Assembly: GCA_030913385.1 (NCBI GenBank)
Contig: CP133159.1
Location: 2,874,584 to 2,938,583 of the forward strand
From: Cytophagaceae bacterium ABcell3
GTDB lineage: Bacteria > Bacteroidota > Bacteroidia > Cytophagales > Cytophagaceae
DNA: 64,000 bases
Reading direction: 5' to 3'
Shown here: piece by piece, positions 1-9,256 of the stretch
How the letters are laid out: each line of letters starts with the position of its first letter
Numbering within the stretch: the stretch's first letter is position 1
Notes under the pieces: generated by a model
What the model was told of the DNA's origin: nothing
The model's input: only the letters and a program-made list of their open reading frames with translations
Database searches by the model: none
Program-made: the position numbers and the translations under genes

Positions 1-1
1 T

Positions 2-1876
2 GAATCTGGTAAAGCAAAGTTTGAATGGGTTCCAGGTGAGGATGAAGATGACATAGTCCTTCATGGAGATTTTGAATTTATTATTAACAAAATAGACTCG
101 TCATTGCCTGTTGGTGTCATTAAAAAAATGTACACTGGAAAATATTCCAACAACTTTAAACATGGCTCTTGGAGGTATGAATATGCTGACTTGCTTCTCA
201 AAGTTAAAGAAGTACAGGATTATACTGTGTCTACTTCCACAGAAGGGGTAGTTGGTCATTTAAATGCTATATACAGCAATGGGTTTGCAGATGGAGCATG
301 GTCAGTACATGAGGATCTGATGAAAGCTGGGGAAATTCAAAAGGTTTTAAAAACTGGTTCTGCTAATTTTAGAGAAGGGTTTATTACTGGGAATATTGAT
401 GTCAGCGCAAAAGGGGAGAAGGCTTATGAAGTTAAGGGAGGTTTTGATGAGTATGGTTTTCTTGATGGGTTTTGGACAGTTACTTATTTAGACAATGACA
501 GTATTCAGGTGGTAGAACATAGGCAGTATGAGAGTGGTTTTTTACTTTTTTTGTTGAAGCAAAACAAGACTACGGGTGATACATTGACCCATGTATTGTA
601 TGAAGATGTAAAGCTTCAACTTGACAATATAGATAATCAGGATGACTACTCTATTAGCGATGAAAGGTTTGGGCTTATGTTCGATAATGGTTATCAACCC
701 GATTCCAAAAAATCGCATGCACAAATAGACGGAAATGACATTATTGTGAAAGCAATGCAGTCTTTCTCTGGCAGAGATTCCCTTACTTTTGAAGTAAAAG
801 GAGGGAAGGAAATAAAGACAGGAGCTACTAAACGTTTTTACTATCCGCTTTCTGAGGAGGATGAATTTCTACTTCAGAAAATTAGACAAGAAGGAGATTC
901 AATTAAAGAGTTGTTGACTCAACGTTTGAACGATCCTGTTTTTAAAATTTATCACCAGCAGAGTGACTCTTTAGCTTATATATTTAACTATTATAGTTTA
1001 GCAGTCAGTAAAGCTGAAAAAGTTTCTCTGCTTTCAGCTCAAATTATGGAAGATGACTTCCGTTTTAAAAATATTAATAATTATTTTTCAGAGGGCATAT
1101 CCGGATTGTCAACCAAAGACTCTGTGGTTTATGAGTTTGATGGACAAGAAGAAAGGCGCTTGTTTGAACCTCAATTAACATTTAGTGTTGATAGCAGTCC
1201 TTTATCGATAATCGATGGTTACTTCTCAGAACTTATTGCAAAAATTGAAAGTTACGAAAGGGTTTTACTGCCAGCTCTTGACGATGTTGAAAGACAGCGT
1301 TATTCTACAGAATTAGAAAATATTATTAGTGAGAACATTGATGAAATTGAAGAAATGTATGTGGGCAAGGATACCATGCCTGTCAAACCAAATTATCTTC
1401 AACGGAAAATATATGATAGGTTTGCTGTAAGTGAACTGAACAGGATGAAACAAGAATATGCACAGCTGACGGAACTTGATAAGAAAAAAAGTAAAGCCAA
1501 AACAATTATTGAATTACAGACCACTTTAAAGAATATTCATAGACCATTGGGCAATTTACCTGAGCGTCGTGAAAAACTAGACAGCGTTTATACTGTATGG
1601 GCCTATAATCCTTATATGGATAGACATGATATCAAGGTAAGGGTAAAACCTCGTTTGTATAATGCATTAGTGCACGATGTATGGCCTTGTCTTGAAGATG
1701 CTTTGTTGACAGAAGATGATTTTACTAATTTGGAAGAAAGGGTTGATATGATTGATAGGCTGTACTACAAAGCGATAGAATTGAGAAAGCGTGATGATAA
1801 GGAGGCTTCAAAACTAGAACGAAAGATTCGAAGAGAAAGGGACATTATGAAGATTATACAAATGTTGGATATCTAA
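2..1876 (+). CDS. MORN/YwqK-like repeat surface protein, left-truncated by the window
   Basis: The frame is open to the window edge without a start codon, and the first visible residues align with about residue 43 of the paralogue at 4641..6644, so the signal peptide and roughly 40 residues lie outside. The N-terminal third holds degenerate G-x-Y/F-x-x-x-x-x-G-x-W repeats of the YwqK/MORN type (for example NNFKHGSWRYEYA and DEYGFLDGFWTVTY). The rest is charged and helical and contains YNPYMxRHDIK followed by KPRLYN, shared with the paralogue. Function is unknown. The signal peptide of the paralogue suggests export to the envelope. An internal TTG start at 104 is possible but would cut through the aligned region. 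Confidence 0.8.
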   Translation, partial: ESGKAKFEWVPGEDEDDIVLHGDFEFIINKIDSSLPVGVIKKMYTGKYSNNFKHGSWRYEYADLLLKVKEVQDYTVSTSTEGVVGHLNAIYSNGFADGAWSVHEDLMKAGEIQKVLKTGSANFREGFITGNIDVSAKGEKAYEVKGGFDEYGFLDGFWTVTYLDNDSIQVVEHRQYESGFLLFLLKQNKTTGDTLTHVLYEDVKLQLDNIDNQDDYSISDERFGLMFDNGYQPDSKKSHAQIDGNDIIVKAMQSFSGRDSLTFEVKGGKEIKTGATKRFYYPLSEEDEFLLQKIRQEGDSIKELLTQRLNDPVFKIYHQQSDSLAYIFNYYSLAVSKAEKVSLLSAQIMEDDFRFKNINNYFSEGISGLSTKDSVVYEFDGQEERRLFEPQLTFSVDSSPLSIIDGYFSELIAKIESYERVLLPALDDVERQRYSTELENIISENIDEIEEMYVGKDTMPVKPNYLQRKIYDRFAVSELNRMKQEYAQLTELDKKKSKAKTIIELQTTLKNIHRPLGNLPERREKLDSVYTVWAYNPYMDRHDIKVRVKPRLYNALVHDVWPCLEDALLTEDDFTNLEERVDMIDRLYYKAIELRKRDDKEASKLERKIRRERDIMKIIQMLDI

Positions 1877-1924
1877 TTTTCAATAATAACTGGCGAGGGA
1901 TAAGTTCCTCCTCTTTTCTAATTT

Positions 1925-2074
1925 TACCTGGATTATGCATTAGATTTCGTTATGAGGGGCATAAGAACAAAAAATCAGCGTATTGGGTTTGCAAAGCATA
2001 GTGGTTCTATGGTTAAAAACCAAATGCGAGAATGCGAGCGAAGCGTCTGATTTGAAGTTATTTTGTCACGCAAT
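1925..2074 (+). repeat. Truncated copy of the AACCTGGATTATGCATTAG repeat family (copy A)
   Basis: It begins TACCTGGATTATGCATTAG and matches the copies at 22740..22916 and 58221..58394 over about 150 bp, including the internal GGTTCTATGGTTAAAAACC motif. After CACGCAAT it departs from the family and lacks the right terminal inverted repeat, so it looks truncated or recombined. No coding capacity is credible. Confidence 0.75.
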
Positions 2075-2527
2075 TGATGATTTAGAGCCATTGCCAAGGC
2101 AACCATTCCAGCTTTTATTCCTTGTTAGCACTGGACTTGGTTCCGCCCCCAACGGGGCTAGTTGGTGTTGGATCGAAATCCATACCGATATTTCGCCCTT
2201 AGCAGGGCTTTCTTTGTTTGATGATACTATCCCAATTTTTTTGAGCAAAAAAATATAAAATAACTGAAGCCTTTTTTTTCTAATATTTCCTGAAAAACTT
2301 TACAAGTAAAATACGTTTCCCAATGCGCCTGAAATACAAAGTCTATCTGTCTAATGTAGGGCGCGCTGAAAAACGCCCAAAACATTGACCTGTTGAAATT
2401 TGCATAAAAATTAGGAGGTGTAGGTGCAAGGGTTTTCCGGTTATTTCTTATTTTTCCGTGCACATTAAAGTAACAAGCTTTTAACCCAATACTTTTTTGG
2501 GCTAGCCACAAGCGCACAATCTACTTT

Positions 2528-2574
2528 ATGGCCTTACATTCGAAGTATTCCAATACGTCTTCATGTAAGGCCAT
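2528..2574. repeat. 12-bp perfect inverted repeat hairpin
   Basis: ATGGCCTTACAT at 2528..2539 is exactly complementary to ATGTAAGGCCAT at 2563..2574. The inner bases (GAAG-TATT against AATA-CGT-CTTC) extend the pairing imperfectly. It has no T-run and lies beside insertion-sequence-like ends, so a repeat or element end is more likely than a terminator. Confidence 0.6.
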
Positions 2575-2589
2575 GCGTATCTTGCACAC

Positions 2590-2613
2590 TTGTGACTTTT
2601 TCAGGAGACCCTA
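2590..2613. repeat. Insertion-sequence-like end, first copy
   Basis: TTGTGACTTTTTCAGGAGACCCTA recurs in nearly identical form and the same orientation at 2719..2742. The CTGAAAAAGTCAC type of end (reverse complement) resembles terminal repeats of some IS families, as far as I recall. No transposase is present, so this is a relic at most. Confidence 0.4.
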
Positions 2614-2718
2614 ATGTAAACTTCAGCATTCTACATTTTCTCTTTCTATGGGTGAATCAATAGCTCTAGGGCAGGTGTATTGCTGAAATTTTTTTATAAT
2701 AACTTACCTATTTTGCTA

Positions 2719-2742
2719 TTGTGACTTTTTCAGCAGGGCCCT
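2719..2742. repeat. Insertion-sequence-like end, second copy
   Basis: TTGTGACTTTTTCAG followed by CAGGGCCCT, a direct repeat of 2590..2613 with a few changes, about 129 bp further on. Two ends in direct rather than inverted orientation suggest remnants of separate insertions or a rearrangement. Confidence 0.4.
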
Positions 2743-2748
2743 AGCTAT

Positions 2749-2799
2749 ATATAAGATAAAAACCCTAAGTTTTATTAACTCAGGGTTTTTATCTTATAT
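2749..2799. terminator. Strong bidirectional terminator hairpin
   Basis: ATATAAGATAAAAACCCT at 2749..2766 pairs perfectly with 2782..2799 (18 bp). It stands 16 bases past the stop of the minus-strand MORN gene, with A/T runs inside the arms, so it probably ends the 6644-to-2815 operon. Confidence 0.8.
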
Positions 2800-2814
2800 C
2801 TTTTATAACTTAGG

Positions 2815-3702
2815 CTAGTTTACATTATTCTGGGTTATTTCTTTTTCCTCTTTAATTTCATCATCCTTCCATATACCGCTTACAATAACTTCACCTTCCT
2901 TGTCGTACATCGTTCCTTTTCCACTTCTTTTGTTGTTCATCCACTCTCCTATATACTTTTCTCCTGATGCGAAGAAGTATGTTCCTTTTCCTTGTCTTTG
3001 GTCTCCGTAATATTCACCTTCATAACGGCTTCCGTCTTTCCAACTATAAACACCTTTGCCATGTCTTAAATTGTTTTTCCACTCTCCTTCATAAACTCCG
3101 CCAGTATTAAACAAACCATAACCTTGGCCATGGGCTTTGCCATTTCGCATATCCCCGACATAATATACCTTTACACCTTTAAGGGATTCAAACTCGACCT
3201 TTCCGGTTTTCGAGCTGTTTTTGGCGTTTAATTCCGTATCTGCTAATTGCTCCTGAAGGTGTGCAACCTCTTTTTGCAAGTTTTGGACTTTAAGCTCTGA
3301 CGCATTGTATAAGGAATCTTTCTTTTGTGCTTCCTCTTGCAACATGTCTTGCCTTTCTTTTAATTCTTTTCGGGTCTTATCTAATGTGTTGCGCAATTGC
3401 TTCGATAGATTTCCTCTATTTCTATAGTTTTCAGCAAGTTGTAGTTTTTCTTGGTGGTTTCTTTTGATCCCTGAAACACTGTCAGACTTCTCGTAGTACC
3501 TCCTGGCTTCTTCAATTTTACCATACAGCGTTAAGGAGTCTGCTATAGACTTATACCGGTAGTAGTTTAATGAATCGCTTGTAAATTCTGTGCTGGTCAG
3601 CTCACTTTTGAGCAACTCTTTGTAAGAATTTACCCGATAAAAATGTAATGCAACCAAGGCTGCAATAACTACTCCAAAAATTACAAAATGCTTAATCTTC
3701 AT
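2815..3702 (-). CDS. Membrane-anchored MORN-repeat protein
   Basis: 295 residues. An N-terminal hydrophobic helix (residues 5-22) is followed by a charged helical and probably coiled-coil segment (about 60-160) and four MORN repeats (about 180-280) of the form YxGEWxxxxRxGKGxYxxxDGxxY. MORN modules generally act in membrane or protein contacts, with no fixed enzyme activity. It is the last gene of a three-gene operon, 49 bp after the DUF2490 gene, followed by a strong terminator. The first operon gene also has MORN-like repeats, so the products may assemble together in the envelope; that is inference. Confidence 0.8.
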   Translation of the reverse strand: MKIKHFVIFGVVIAALVALHFYRVNSYKELLKSELTSTEFTSDSLNYYRYKSIADSLTLYGKIEEARRYYEKSDSVSGIKRNHQEKLQLAENYRNRGNLSKQLRNTLDKTRKELKERQDMLQEEAQKKDSLYNASELKVQNLQKEVAHLQEQLADTELNAKNSSKTGKVEFESLKGVKVYYVGDMRNGKAHGQGYGLFNTGGVYEGEWKNNLRHGKGVYSWKDGSRYEGEYYGDQRQGKGTYFFASGEKYIGEWMNNKRSGKGTMYDKEGEVIVSGIWKDDEIKEEKEITQNNVN

Positions 3703-3751
3703 ACTATATTCTTTTTAAAACCTTTGTTGGGTTATAAGAAAACTTTTTGGT

Positions 3752-4627
3752 TTAATCGTGCAGATGGATTTGAGGCATTAGCCTTTTGTCCTTGCCAGGC
3801 AATCTTACTTTAGACAAGTAATCTACAAAGAGATAAACCATAGGCCCTCGAGACATGTCAACCCATTGGTTGCCTGTTTGTGGGTTAAAGCTATTTCTCC
3901 AGTTGTATTGATGAACATATCCAACGTCAACCCTTACCCAATCCCAGAACCTGTACCCTACACCAATAAAGTTCCTGTTTTGAGCAAAGTTATTTATTCC
4001 AAATTCAGGGCCGTTCTCAATATGTAATTCATGATAGTTTACTAAGTAAAACACATTATTCTCATAAAAGTGCCTACCGTTTAACGGAACTCTGAAACGA
4101 ATACGGTACCTAAACCTCCAGTTCCATACAACATCTCCTTCAGGGTTCCAAACATCACGCCAACGACTTTCAAACCGGTACCGGTGTGTATAGTTAATCC
4201 ACTCTTTGCCTCGTCTGTGAATATAGCCATATTTTAGAATTTCCAAAGTTGTTCTTAACTCATGCTCTAAAGGGAGAAGTTGATCATTTTCATTACCCAA
4301 CCTGCCATGACTTCTAAAATAGCCTAGGGGATTTATTTGTATGGCAAGGAATCTACCAAACATCCGTCCAATATAAGGTCTTACGCTAAGCCTGAGAGGG
4401 TTTGCTGCTACATTAAAATCGTCTCCAAAATCACTTTGCCGTCTGTATACAATGTCCATCATCCAGAACCATGTTTTATCTTTATCCATAAAGTCCTGAA
4501 CGATATATTTTGTATAAAGCACTCGTTGATCCATTCTGTCCGAGTTCTGGTTCTGGAACTGAGCTTTGGTTGGAAATATAACGAAACCATTAAGGAGAAT
4601 TATAACTATTCCTATATACTTATACAT
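3752..4627 (-). CDS. DUF2490 outer-membrane barrel protein
   Basis: 291 residues with a signal peptide (about residues 1-22, ending TKA-QF). The mature part has alternating aromatic strands (for example NYTHRYRFESRWRDVW and GVGYRFWDWVRVDVGY) ending in a strand-like region. This is the DUF2490 pattern of Bacteroidota, a predicted outer-membrane beta-barrel with unknown ligand. It starts 13 bp after the stop of the 667-residue protein upstream, so the two are almost certainly cotranscribed. Confidence 0.8.
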   Translation of the reverse strand: MYKYIGIVIILLNGFVIFPTKAQFQNQNSDRMDQRVLYTKYIVQDFMDKDKTWFWMMDIVYRRQSDFGDDFNVAANPLRLSVRPYIGRMFGRFLAIQINPLGYFRSHGRLGNENDQLLPLEHELRTTLEILKYGYIHRRGKEWINYTHRYRFESRWRDVWNPEGDVVWNWRFRYRIRFRVPLNGRHFYENNVFYLVNYHELHIENGPEFGINNFAQNRNFIGVGYRFWDWVRVDVGYVHQYNWRNSFNPQTGNQWVDMSRGPMVYLFVDYLSKVRLPGKDKRLMPQIHLHD

Positions 4628-4640
4628 GAGATTCTTCTTC

Positions 4641-6644
4641 TTAAATATTTAAAACGTAAATGAAAACATCGATGTCCTTTTCCCGGCGCAACTTCTTTTC
4701 TAGTCTCCGTGTTTCCTTTTTGTCATACTTTTTTAGTTCTAAAGCTCTGTGGTGAAGGCGTTTCAACATGTCTATGTGGTCATCAAGCATAGTGTAATCT
4801 TCTTCATACCAAAGGTCTTTTTCAAAACAAGCCCATAAGTTATTTACTAGGATATTGTAGAGCCTTGGTTTTAATCGATTTTTTATATCATGTCTCCCCA
4901 TATAAGGGTTGTAAGAGTAGTAAGAGTAAGCTTCGTCAATTTCTTTCTTTAACTTAGGAAGCTTGCCCAATGCATCATGAATGGAGATCAACTGTGTTTG
5001 TAATTCAATTATTTCTTCTCCTTTTTTATTTTTTTCCTCTGTATCTGTTAGTTGCGAGTAAGTTTGGATCATCCTATTTTGTTCCCTTACGGCAAAGTTT
5101 TCATAGATACGCTTTTGCAATGCATTTGGCTCTTTACTTTCGGTTTTGGTTCCGAAGTACGCTTTGGTAACCTTATCCATGTTTTCACTGATAAGGTTTT
5201 CTAGCTCATGTGAATATTTTACCTTTCTGATTTCTGCCAAGGCTGTTTCTGTGTTCTTCTGGTGTTTTAGAACAGTAGCCTTTAGTTCCTCCTGGTACTT
5301 AGAAATAGATTTAATGACTCCTATTTCTGGATCTATAGAGAGTCTAGGTTTGAAATCCACCATTTCCTTACTTCCGTCATATTCATATACAACAGAATCT
5401 AATGTGGAAAGCCCCTCAATGCCACCTTCATAATAGATGTCAATATTTTTAAACCTAAACTCTTCTGATTTAATGTCTTCTAAAACACTTTGCATTTGTT
5501 TAGCCTTTGAAATTGCTTTTTCAAAATAGCTAAAGGTAAGGGAAAGGCTATCTGACTGTTGATGGTAAATTTTAAATATGGGATCTGATACGCTTTCGTT
5601 TAAAGACTTTCTTAGGGAATCGGCTGTTTTTGATAGTTCCCGGACAAGCAGCTCCTCCTTCTCTGTAAGTGGATATACAAATCTTCTTGTAGCACCAGAT
5701 TTTACTTCTTTAATTCCTGGAAGGTCTCTATTAATAGAACTGGGGCCGTAAAAAGCTTCTATGGAGTTCTTAATGTATGTATTGCCAATTTCTTGTATAC
5801 TTTTCTTTTTGAAGTGTGGCATGTAGCCATTGTCAAAGTCAATCCCAAATCTTTTATTGCTTATAGAGTAAAAGGTATCAGCTTTTACAAGCGCAAGCTG
5901 GTCTATGACATCTTGATAAATAACTAAGGAGATGGTATCGCCTGTAGTCTTGTTTTGTTTGAGGATGCTCAGAAGAAAACCATTTTCATACTGTCTGTTT
6001 TCAATAACCTTAGTGCTGTCGTCAGAGTCCACATATTCTAAATGCCACTCTTGATTCATAAAGCCTTGATCATCAAAACTTCCAAGGACGGAATAAGCTT
6101 GATCGGAATTTTTTTCCATTTCAAAATTTCCGGTCATTGTACCTTTGTCAAAGTGTACATTTCCTTCTTTAACAGGTTTTTTCCTCTCACCATTCACCAT
6201 ATACTCTTCTCTGAGCGTCCATATGCCTTCTGGTGCACCTTTTTTATATAAACCTTGAAGTTTTCCTGCAATACCTTCTGTTGATGTGGTTACATTATAG
6301 CCTTTTACCTTTCCAAGAATTAGGTTCAGGTTAGCGTATTCGTAATTCCAAAAATCATTTTTAAGATTTTCCTTATAATTACCCTCGTAAGATTTTTTTA
6401 TGAGGCCTAAAGGAAAGGTAGAGTCTATTTTGTTTATGGAAAAATGGAATGAACCATTAAGTATTTTATGGTCACTTTGTTTGTCTGGAGTGTACTGAAA
6501 AGTTGCAATACCTTCTTCCTTTAGCTTGTTCAGGTAGTTGCCTGAGTACTCTTTTTGTTTTTGTGCTTGGGTATTGGACGTAAATAAAAGATTTAATAGT
6601 ATAAAAACAGAAGTTGAATATATATATATCAGGTTATACTTCAT
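4641..6644 (-). CDS. Secreted MORN/YwqK-like repeat protein, intact paralogue of 2..1876
   Basis: 667 residues with a clear signal peptide (about 1-27, ending NTQA). Residues ~35-240 carry degenerate repeats like GLYKKGAPEGIWTL and GSFDDQGFMNQEWHLEY, similar to YwqK-type MORN variants. The C-terminal half is helical, charged and ends in KKLRREKD. The order of segments and the YNPYMGRHDIK / KPRLYN motif match the gene at the left edge throughout. It is first in an operon with DUF2490 and MORN genes. It has no catalytic motif I can name and its function is unknown. A TAnnTTTG-type -7 element sits about 43 bp upstream of the start codon. Confidence 0.8.
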   Translation of the reverse strand: MKYNLIYIYSTSVFILLNLLFTSNTQAQKQKEYSGNYLNKLKEEGIATFQYTPDKQSDHKILNGSFHFSINKIDSTFPLGLIKKSYEGNYKENLKNDFWNYEYANLNLILGKVKGYNVTTSTEGIAGKLQGLYKKGAPEGIWTLREEYMVNGERKKPVKEGNVHFDKGTMTGNFEMEKNSDQAYSVLGSFDDQGFMNQEWHLEYVDSDDSTKVIENRQYENGFLLSILKQNKTTGDTISLVIYQDVIDQLALVKADTFYSISNKRFGIDFDNGYMPHFKKKSIQEIGNTYIKNSIEAFYGPSSINRDLPGIKEVKSGATRRFVYPLTEKEELLVRELSKTADSLRKSLNESVSDPIFKIYHQQSDSLSLTFSYFEKAISKAKQMQSVLEDIKSEEFRFKNIDIYYEGGIEGLSTLDSVVYEYDGSKEMVDFKPRLSIDPEIGVIKSISKYQEELKATVLKHQKNTETALAEIRKVKYSHELENLISENMDKVTKAYFGTKTESKEPNALQKRIYENFAVREQNRMIQTYSQLTDTEEKNKKGEEIIELQTQLISIHDALGKLPKLKKEIDEAYSYYSYNPYMGRHDIKNRLKPRLYNILVNNLWACFEKDLWYEEDYTMLDDHIDMLKRLHHRALELKKYDKKETRRLEKKLRREKDIDVFIYVLNI

Positions 6645-6686
6645 ATAGCTGATTAATGATTAAATAATATTAAGACTTTTGCTGAA

Positions 6687-6694
6687 CAAAATTA
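6687..6694 (-). promoter_or_regulatory. Candidate -7 element for the 6644 operon
   Basis: On the minus strand the bases read TAATTTTG, matching the Bacteroidota TAnnTTTG element, about 43 bp before the ATG. No clear TTG-type -33 box is visible at the usual spacing. Confidence 0.35.
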
Positions 6695-7213
6695 AGGTTG
6701 GTCGGTTAAATAATTTTTAGGTATTGATTGCCTATGTGTTTATACACCAAACCAAGACTTTTTATTAAAATGAAACAAAATGTTTTAATAGCCGTATATT
6801 GAAAATTAACGATAAGTCAAGGTGATTCTATATTAATTCAACAACTTTTTTGATGCTATAATCTGTGGTTTTATATTTAACTTGTACATTATCACGACTT
6901 TAATTGTCATTTTAAATGACGGATTCCTATGTTTTGTTTGTCACAATTAGTCTGTTTGACGCAAATATGCTAAAAAATATTTAACCTAATAAGTAAATCG
7001 GGGCTAAATTTTAACAATAGCTGTTTAAAATCAGTGGAAAATTGCTGTTTTTTTACTAGTCCCAGAATAAATACCCTACATTAAAATTGACTTCTGTCGT
7101 TTGGCACGTTGCAATCTCTCCTGAAGACTTTTGTGTTTATCTATATATTTTTGGCAGGATTATCCATGTAGCATATAGCTGACCTTAAAAGGTTTTTTTA
7201 GGTCTGTTGTAAT
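6695..7213. other. AT-rich spacer without recognised features
   Basis: About 520 bp between the surface-protein operon promoter and the 3' end of the SLC13 permease gene. It is very AT-rich, has no plausible reading frame or strong hairpin, and none of the repeat families found elsewhere in the window. Confidence 0.6.
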
Positions 7214-9007
7214 TTAAAAAGGGAAAAATACAGGTATAAGAAAAGTGGCAAGCACCCAAAATATGAGATTCAGAGGGCCGCCCACTTTTATAAAGTCTCT
7301 GAACTTAAATTCACCCGCACCATAAATCATGGTATTGGTTTGGTATCCAACAGGCGTCATAAAGCTGGCAGATGCAGCAAAGGTTATTGCCATTAAGAAA
7401 GGCCTTGCGTCTACTTCCATGACATTGGCCGCGGCTATGGCAATGGGGGCAAGTAGAACTGCACTGGCGTTATTAGACATGGTTTCGGTCATTAACGAAG
7501 AAATAATGTACAGCAATGAAACTATGGCTATAGGGCCTAGTTGCCCAGCATAGTCTATTAAAAACTTTGAGAGCAATTTGGCCGCCCCACTATTTTCTAA
7601 AGCAATGCCTAAGCTTAAAGCTCCTCCTAATAAAAATATTACTTTCCAGTCTATGGCTTCGTAAGCTTCGTTCATGCTAATGCATTTAGTAAGAACAAGC
7701 AAAGCAAAGCCTGCAATGGCAGCTACCATGACAGGAAGGATCTCTAAAGATGCAACAGTTACAATGCAAGCTAAAATTGCAAGTACCAGTACAATTTTAT
7801 TCTTTCGGAATTCCGGTAGCCCTAGTTCGGAAATTAAAAGGAATGGACTGTTCCTTTTATAGCCTTGCCGCTTCAACTCTTTAAGGTTTTCTTTTTTAAC
7901 CTCTAGAAGCAAGGTGTCACCTGCCCGTAAAGGAGTATCCGCAAGCCTTTCGCGCATGAGTTCCCCTCTATGCCTTATAGCCAACGCCGTGGCGTGGTAT
8001 TTATACTTGAAACCAATTTGCTTAAGCGTTCTTCCTTCAAATTCAGAGTTTGGGGCTATCACCGCCTCCATTAATGTCATGTCTTTGCTCTTGAGGTCTT
8101 GATCATTCCACCTCATGTCAGATTTTAAGGCAAAGCCTTCTTTATTTTTTACTTCATTGATCTTTTCAACTTTACACCTGACCCTTAAGACGTCATTTGC
8201 TTTTAAGGTCATTTTACTGGAGGGCATAAAAAACTTTTGGTCTTCTCTTTGTATCTCAATGACATCCATGTCTAATTTGGTATTCAGAGGAGTCTCATTG
8301 ATCCGTTTTCCGACAGAAGGGGAGTCGGGGAGGATGATTATTTCAGTTAAATAATCGCCTAGCCCAAACTTTTCGGTTAGCTCCCTGTCCTTGCCTCTTT
8401 CTGGGATAAGGCGTATTCCTGCCAACCACATGTATAAAATGCCGATAGAGAAAAAGATTATTCCCAGGCCTGTCATTTCAAACATACCTATTGGCTCATG
8501 TCCATATTGTACAGCAATACTGCTGACAAGAATATTGGTGGAAGTTCCAATTAAGGTGCAAACACCCCCAAACATAGAAGCAAATGATAGTGGCATGAGC
8601 AATCGGCTCGGGGGAAAGCGGGAATGTCTTGCTGCATTGATCACTATAGGTATAAAAATAGCAACAACTGGGGTATTGTTGATAAAGGCCGAGATTACAC
8701 CTACACTGATCATTAAGGCGATTACCCCCATCCAAAAATTTACTTTAATAGCTGCCGCCAAATATATTCCCAGTTTGTTGACTGCACCTGTTTTAAAGAG
8801 GGCAGAGCTCAGGACAAACATGACGGCTACCGTGATAGTGGCATCATTGCTAAAGCCCGAAACCCCTTCTTCTGGACTAATCACTCCAGAAAGAATTAAA
8901 GAAGTCATAATAAGCACAGCAACTAAATCCACAGAAAGTACTTCTGTGGCAAAAAGTATTATGGCCGCAACCATTACACATAAAACAATGATGACATCCG
9001 GGGTCAT
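7214..9007 (-). CDS. SLC13/DASS-family permease with two TrkA-C domains
   Basis: 597 residues. Two blocks of transmembrane helices (about 1-205 and 400-597) flank a soluble segment (about 210-390) holding two RCK/TrkA-C type domains. The halves contain the paired Asn/Thr-rich hairpins of this fold: FINNTPVVAIFIP with GTSTNILVSS, then SNNASAVLLAP with VGYQTNTMIYG. The family moves sulfate, dicarboxylates or similar anions, usually with sodium. The substrate cannot be read from sequence. It is monocistronic by appearance, ending in FPF. The ATG at 9007 precedes a plain hydrophobic start, so no signal peptide is expected. Confidence 0.88.
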   Translation of the reverse strand: MTPDVIIVLCVMVAAIILFATEVLSVDLVAVLIMTSLILSGVISPEEGVSGFSNDATITVAVMFVLSSALFKTGAVNKLGIYLAAAIKVNFWMGVIALMISVGVISAFINNTPVVAIFIPIVINAARHSRFPPSRLLMPLSFASMFGGVCTLIGTSTNILVSSIAVQYGHEPIGMFEMTGLGIIFFSIGILYMWLAGIRLIPERGKDRELTEKFGLGDYLTEIIILPDSPSVGKRINETPLNTKLDMDVIEIQREDQKFFMPSSKMTLKANDVLRVRCKVEKINEVKNKEGFALKSDMRWNDQDLKSKDMTLMEAVIAPNSEFEGRTLKQIGFKYKYHATALAIRHRGELMRERLADTPLRAGDTLLLEVKKENLKELKRQGYKRNSPFLLISELGLPEFRKNKIVLVLAILACIVTVASLEILPVMVAAIAGFALLVLTKCISMNEAYEAIDWKVIFLLGGALSLGIALENSGAAKLLSKFLIDYAGQLGPIAIVSLLYIISSLMTETMSNNASAVLLAPIAIAAANVMEVDARPFLMAITFAASASFMTPVGYQTNTMIYGAGEFKFRDFIKVGGPLNLIFWVLATFLIPVFFPF

Positions 9008-9195
9008 AAAAAATCAAGAAACTTAATTTGAAAAATCACTTTACTTCTTAACCTGTTGGACGATACAAAGTTTACTTTTTAGCCCTGATTATTCATTGGG
9101 GTGTTATGGCTGGTAGTTGTTGAGCTTATAAAACTTTGACATATACTGGAAATGATGCATTAAATGCAAACAGGATATTATATGTAATTTGAAAT

Positions 9196-9217
9196 GCCGT
9201 AGCAAAGATGCTACGGC
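9196..9217. terminator. Hairpin downstream of accC
   Basis: GCCGTAGCA and TGCTACGGC (9 bp perfect) around AAGA, about 40 bp past the accC stop on the minus strand. The T-run after it is weak on either strand, so termination is likely but not certain. Confidence 0.5.
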
Positions 9218-9256
9218 TTATGGCAATTGGGTATGTTCCCAGATATAGATGTATTC

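Larger units (their letters stand above)
2075..2748. other. Gene-free patch of decayed repeats
   Basis: No convincing gene is seen. The stretch contains small GC-rich hairpins (for example CCCCAACGGGG near 2147), the long hairpin at 2528..2574 and two insertion-sequence-like ends. The few short open frames overlap on both strands and have no recognisable product. The patch lies between convergent genes and is best read as mobile-element debris. Confidence 0.5.

Noticed and set aside
1983-2258. 91-codon plus-strand frame in the same patch
   Set aside because: It starts inside repeat copy A and overlaps a minus-strand frame. No family resemblance.
2227-2517. 96-codon minus-strand frame in the repeat patch
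   Set aside because: No recognised domain, odd composition and placement in mobile-element debris. It may be a frame fragment of a decayed element.
8391-9026. 211-codon frame opposite the SLC13 permease
   Set aside because: It is a shadow of a well-supported transmembrane protein in the other strand and has no independent start context.
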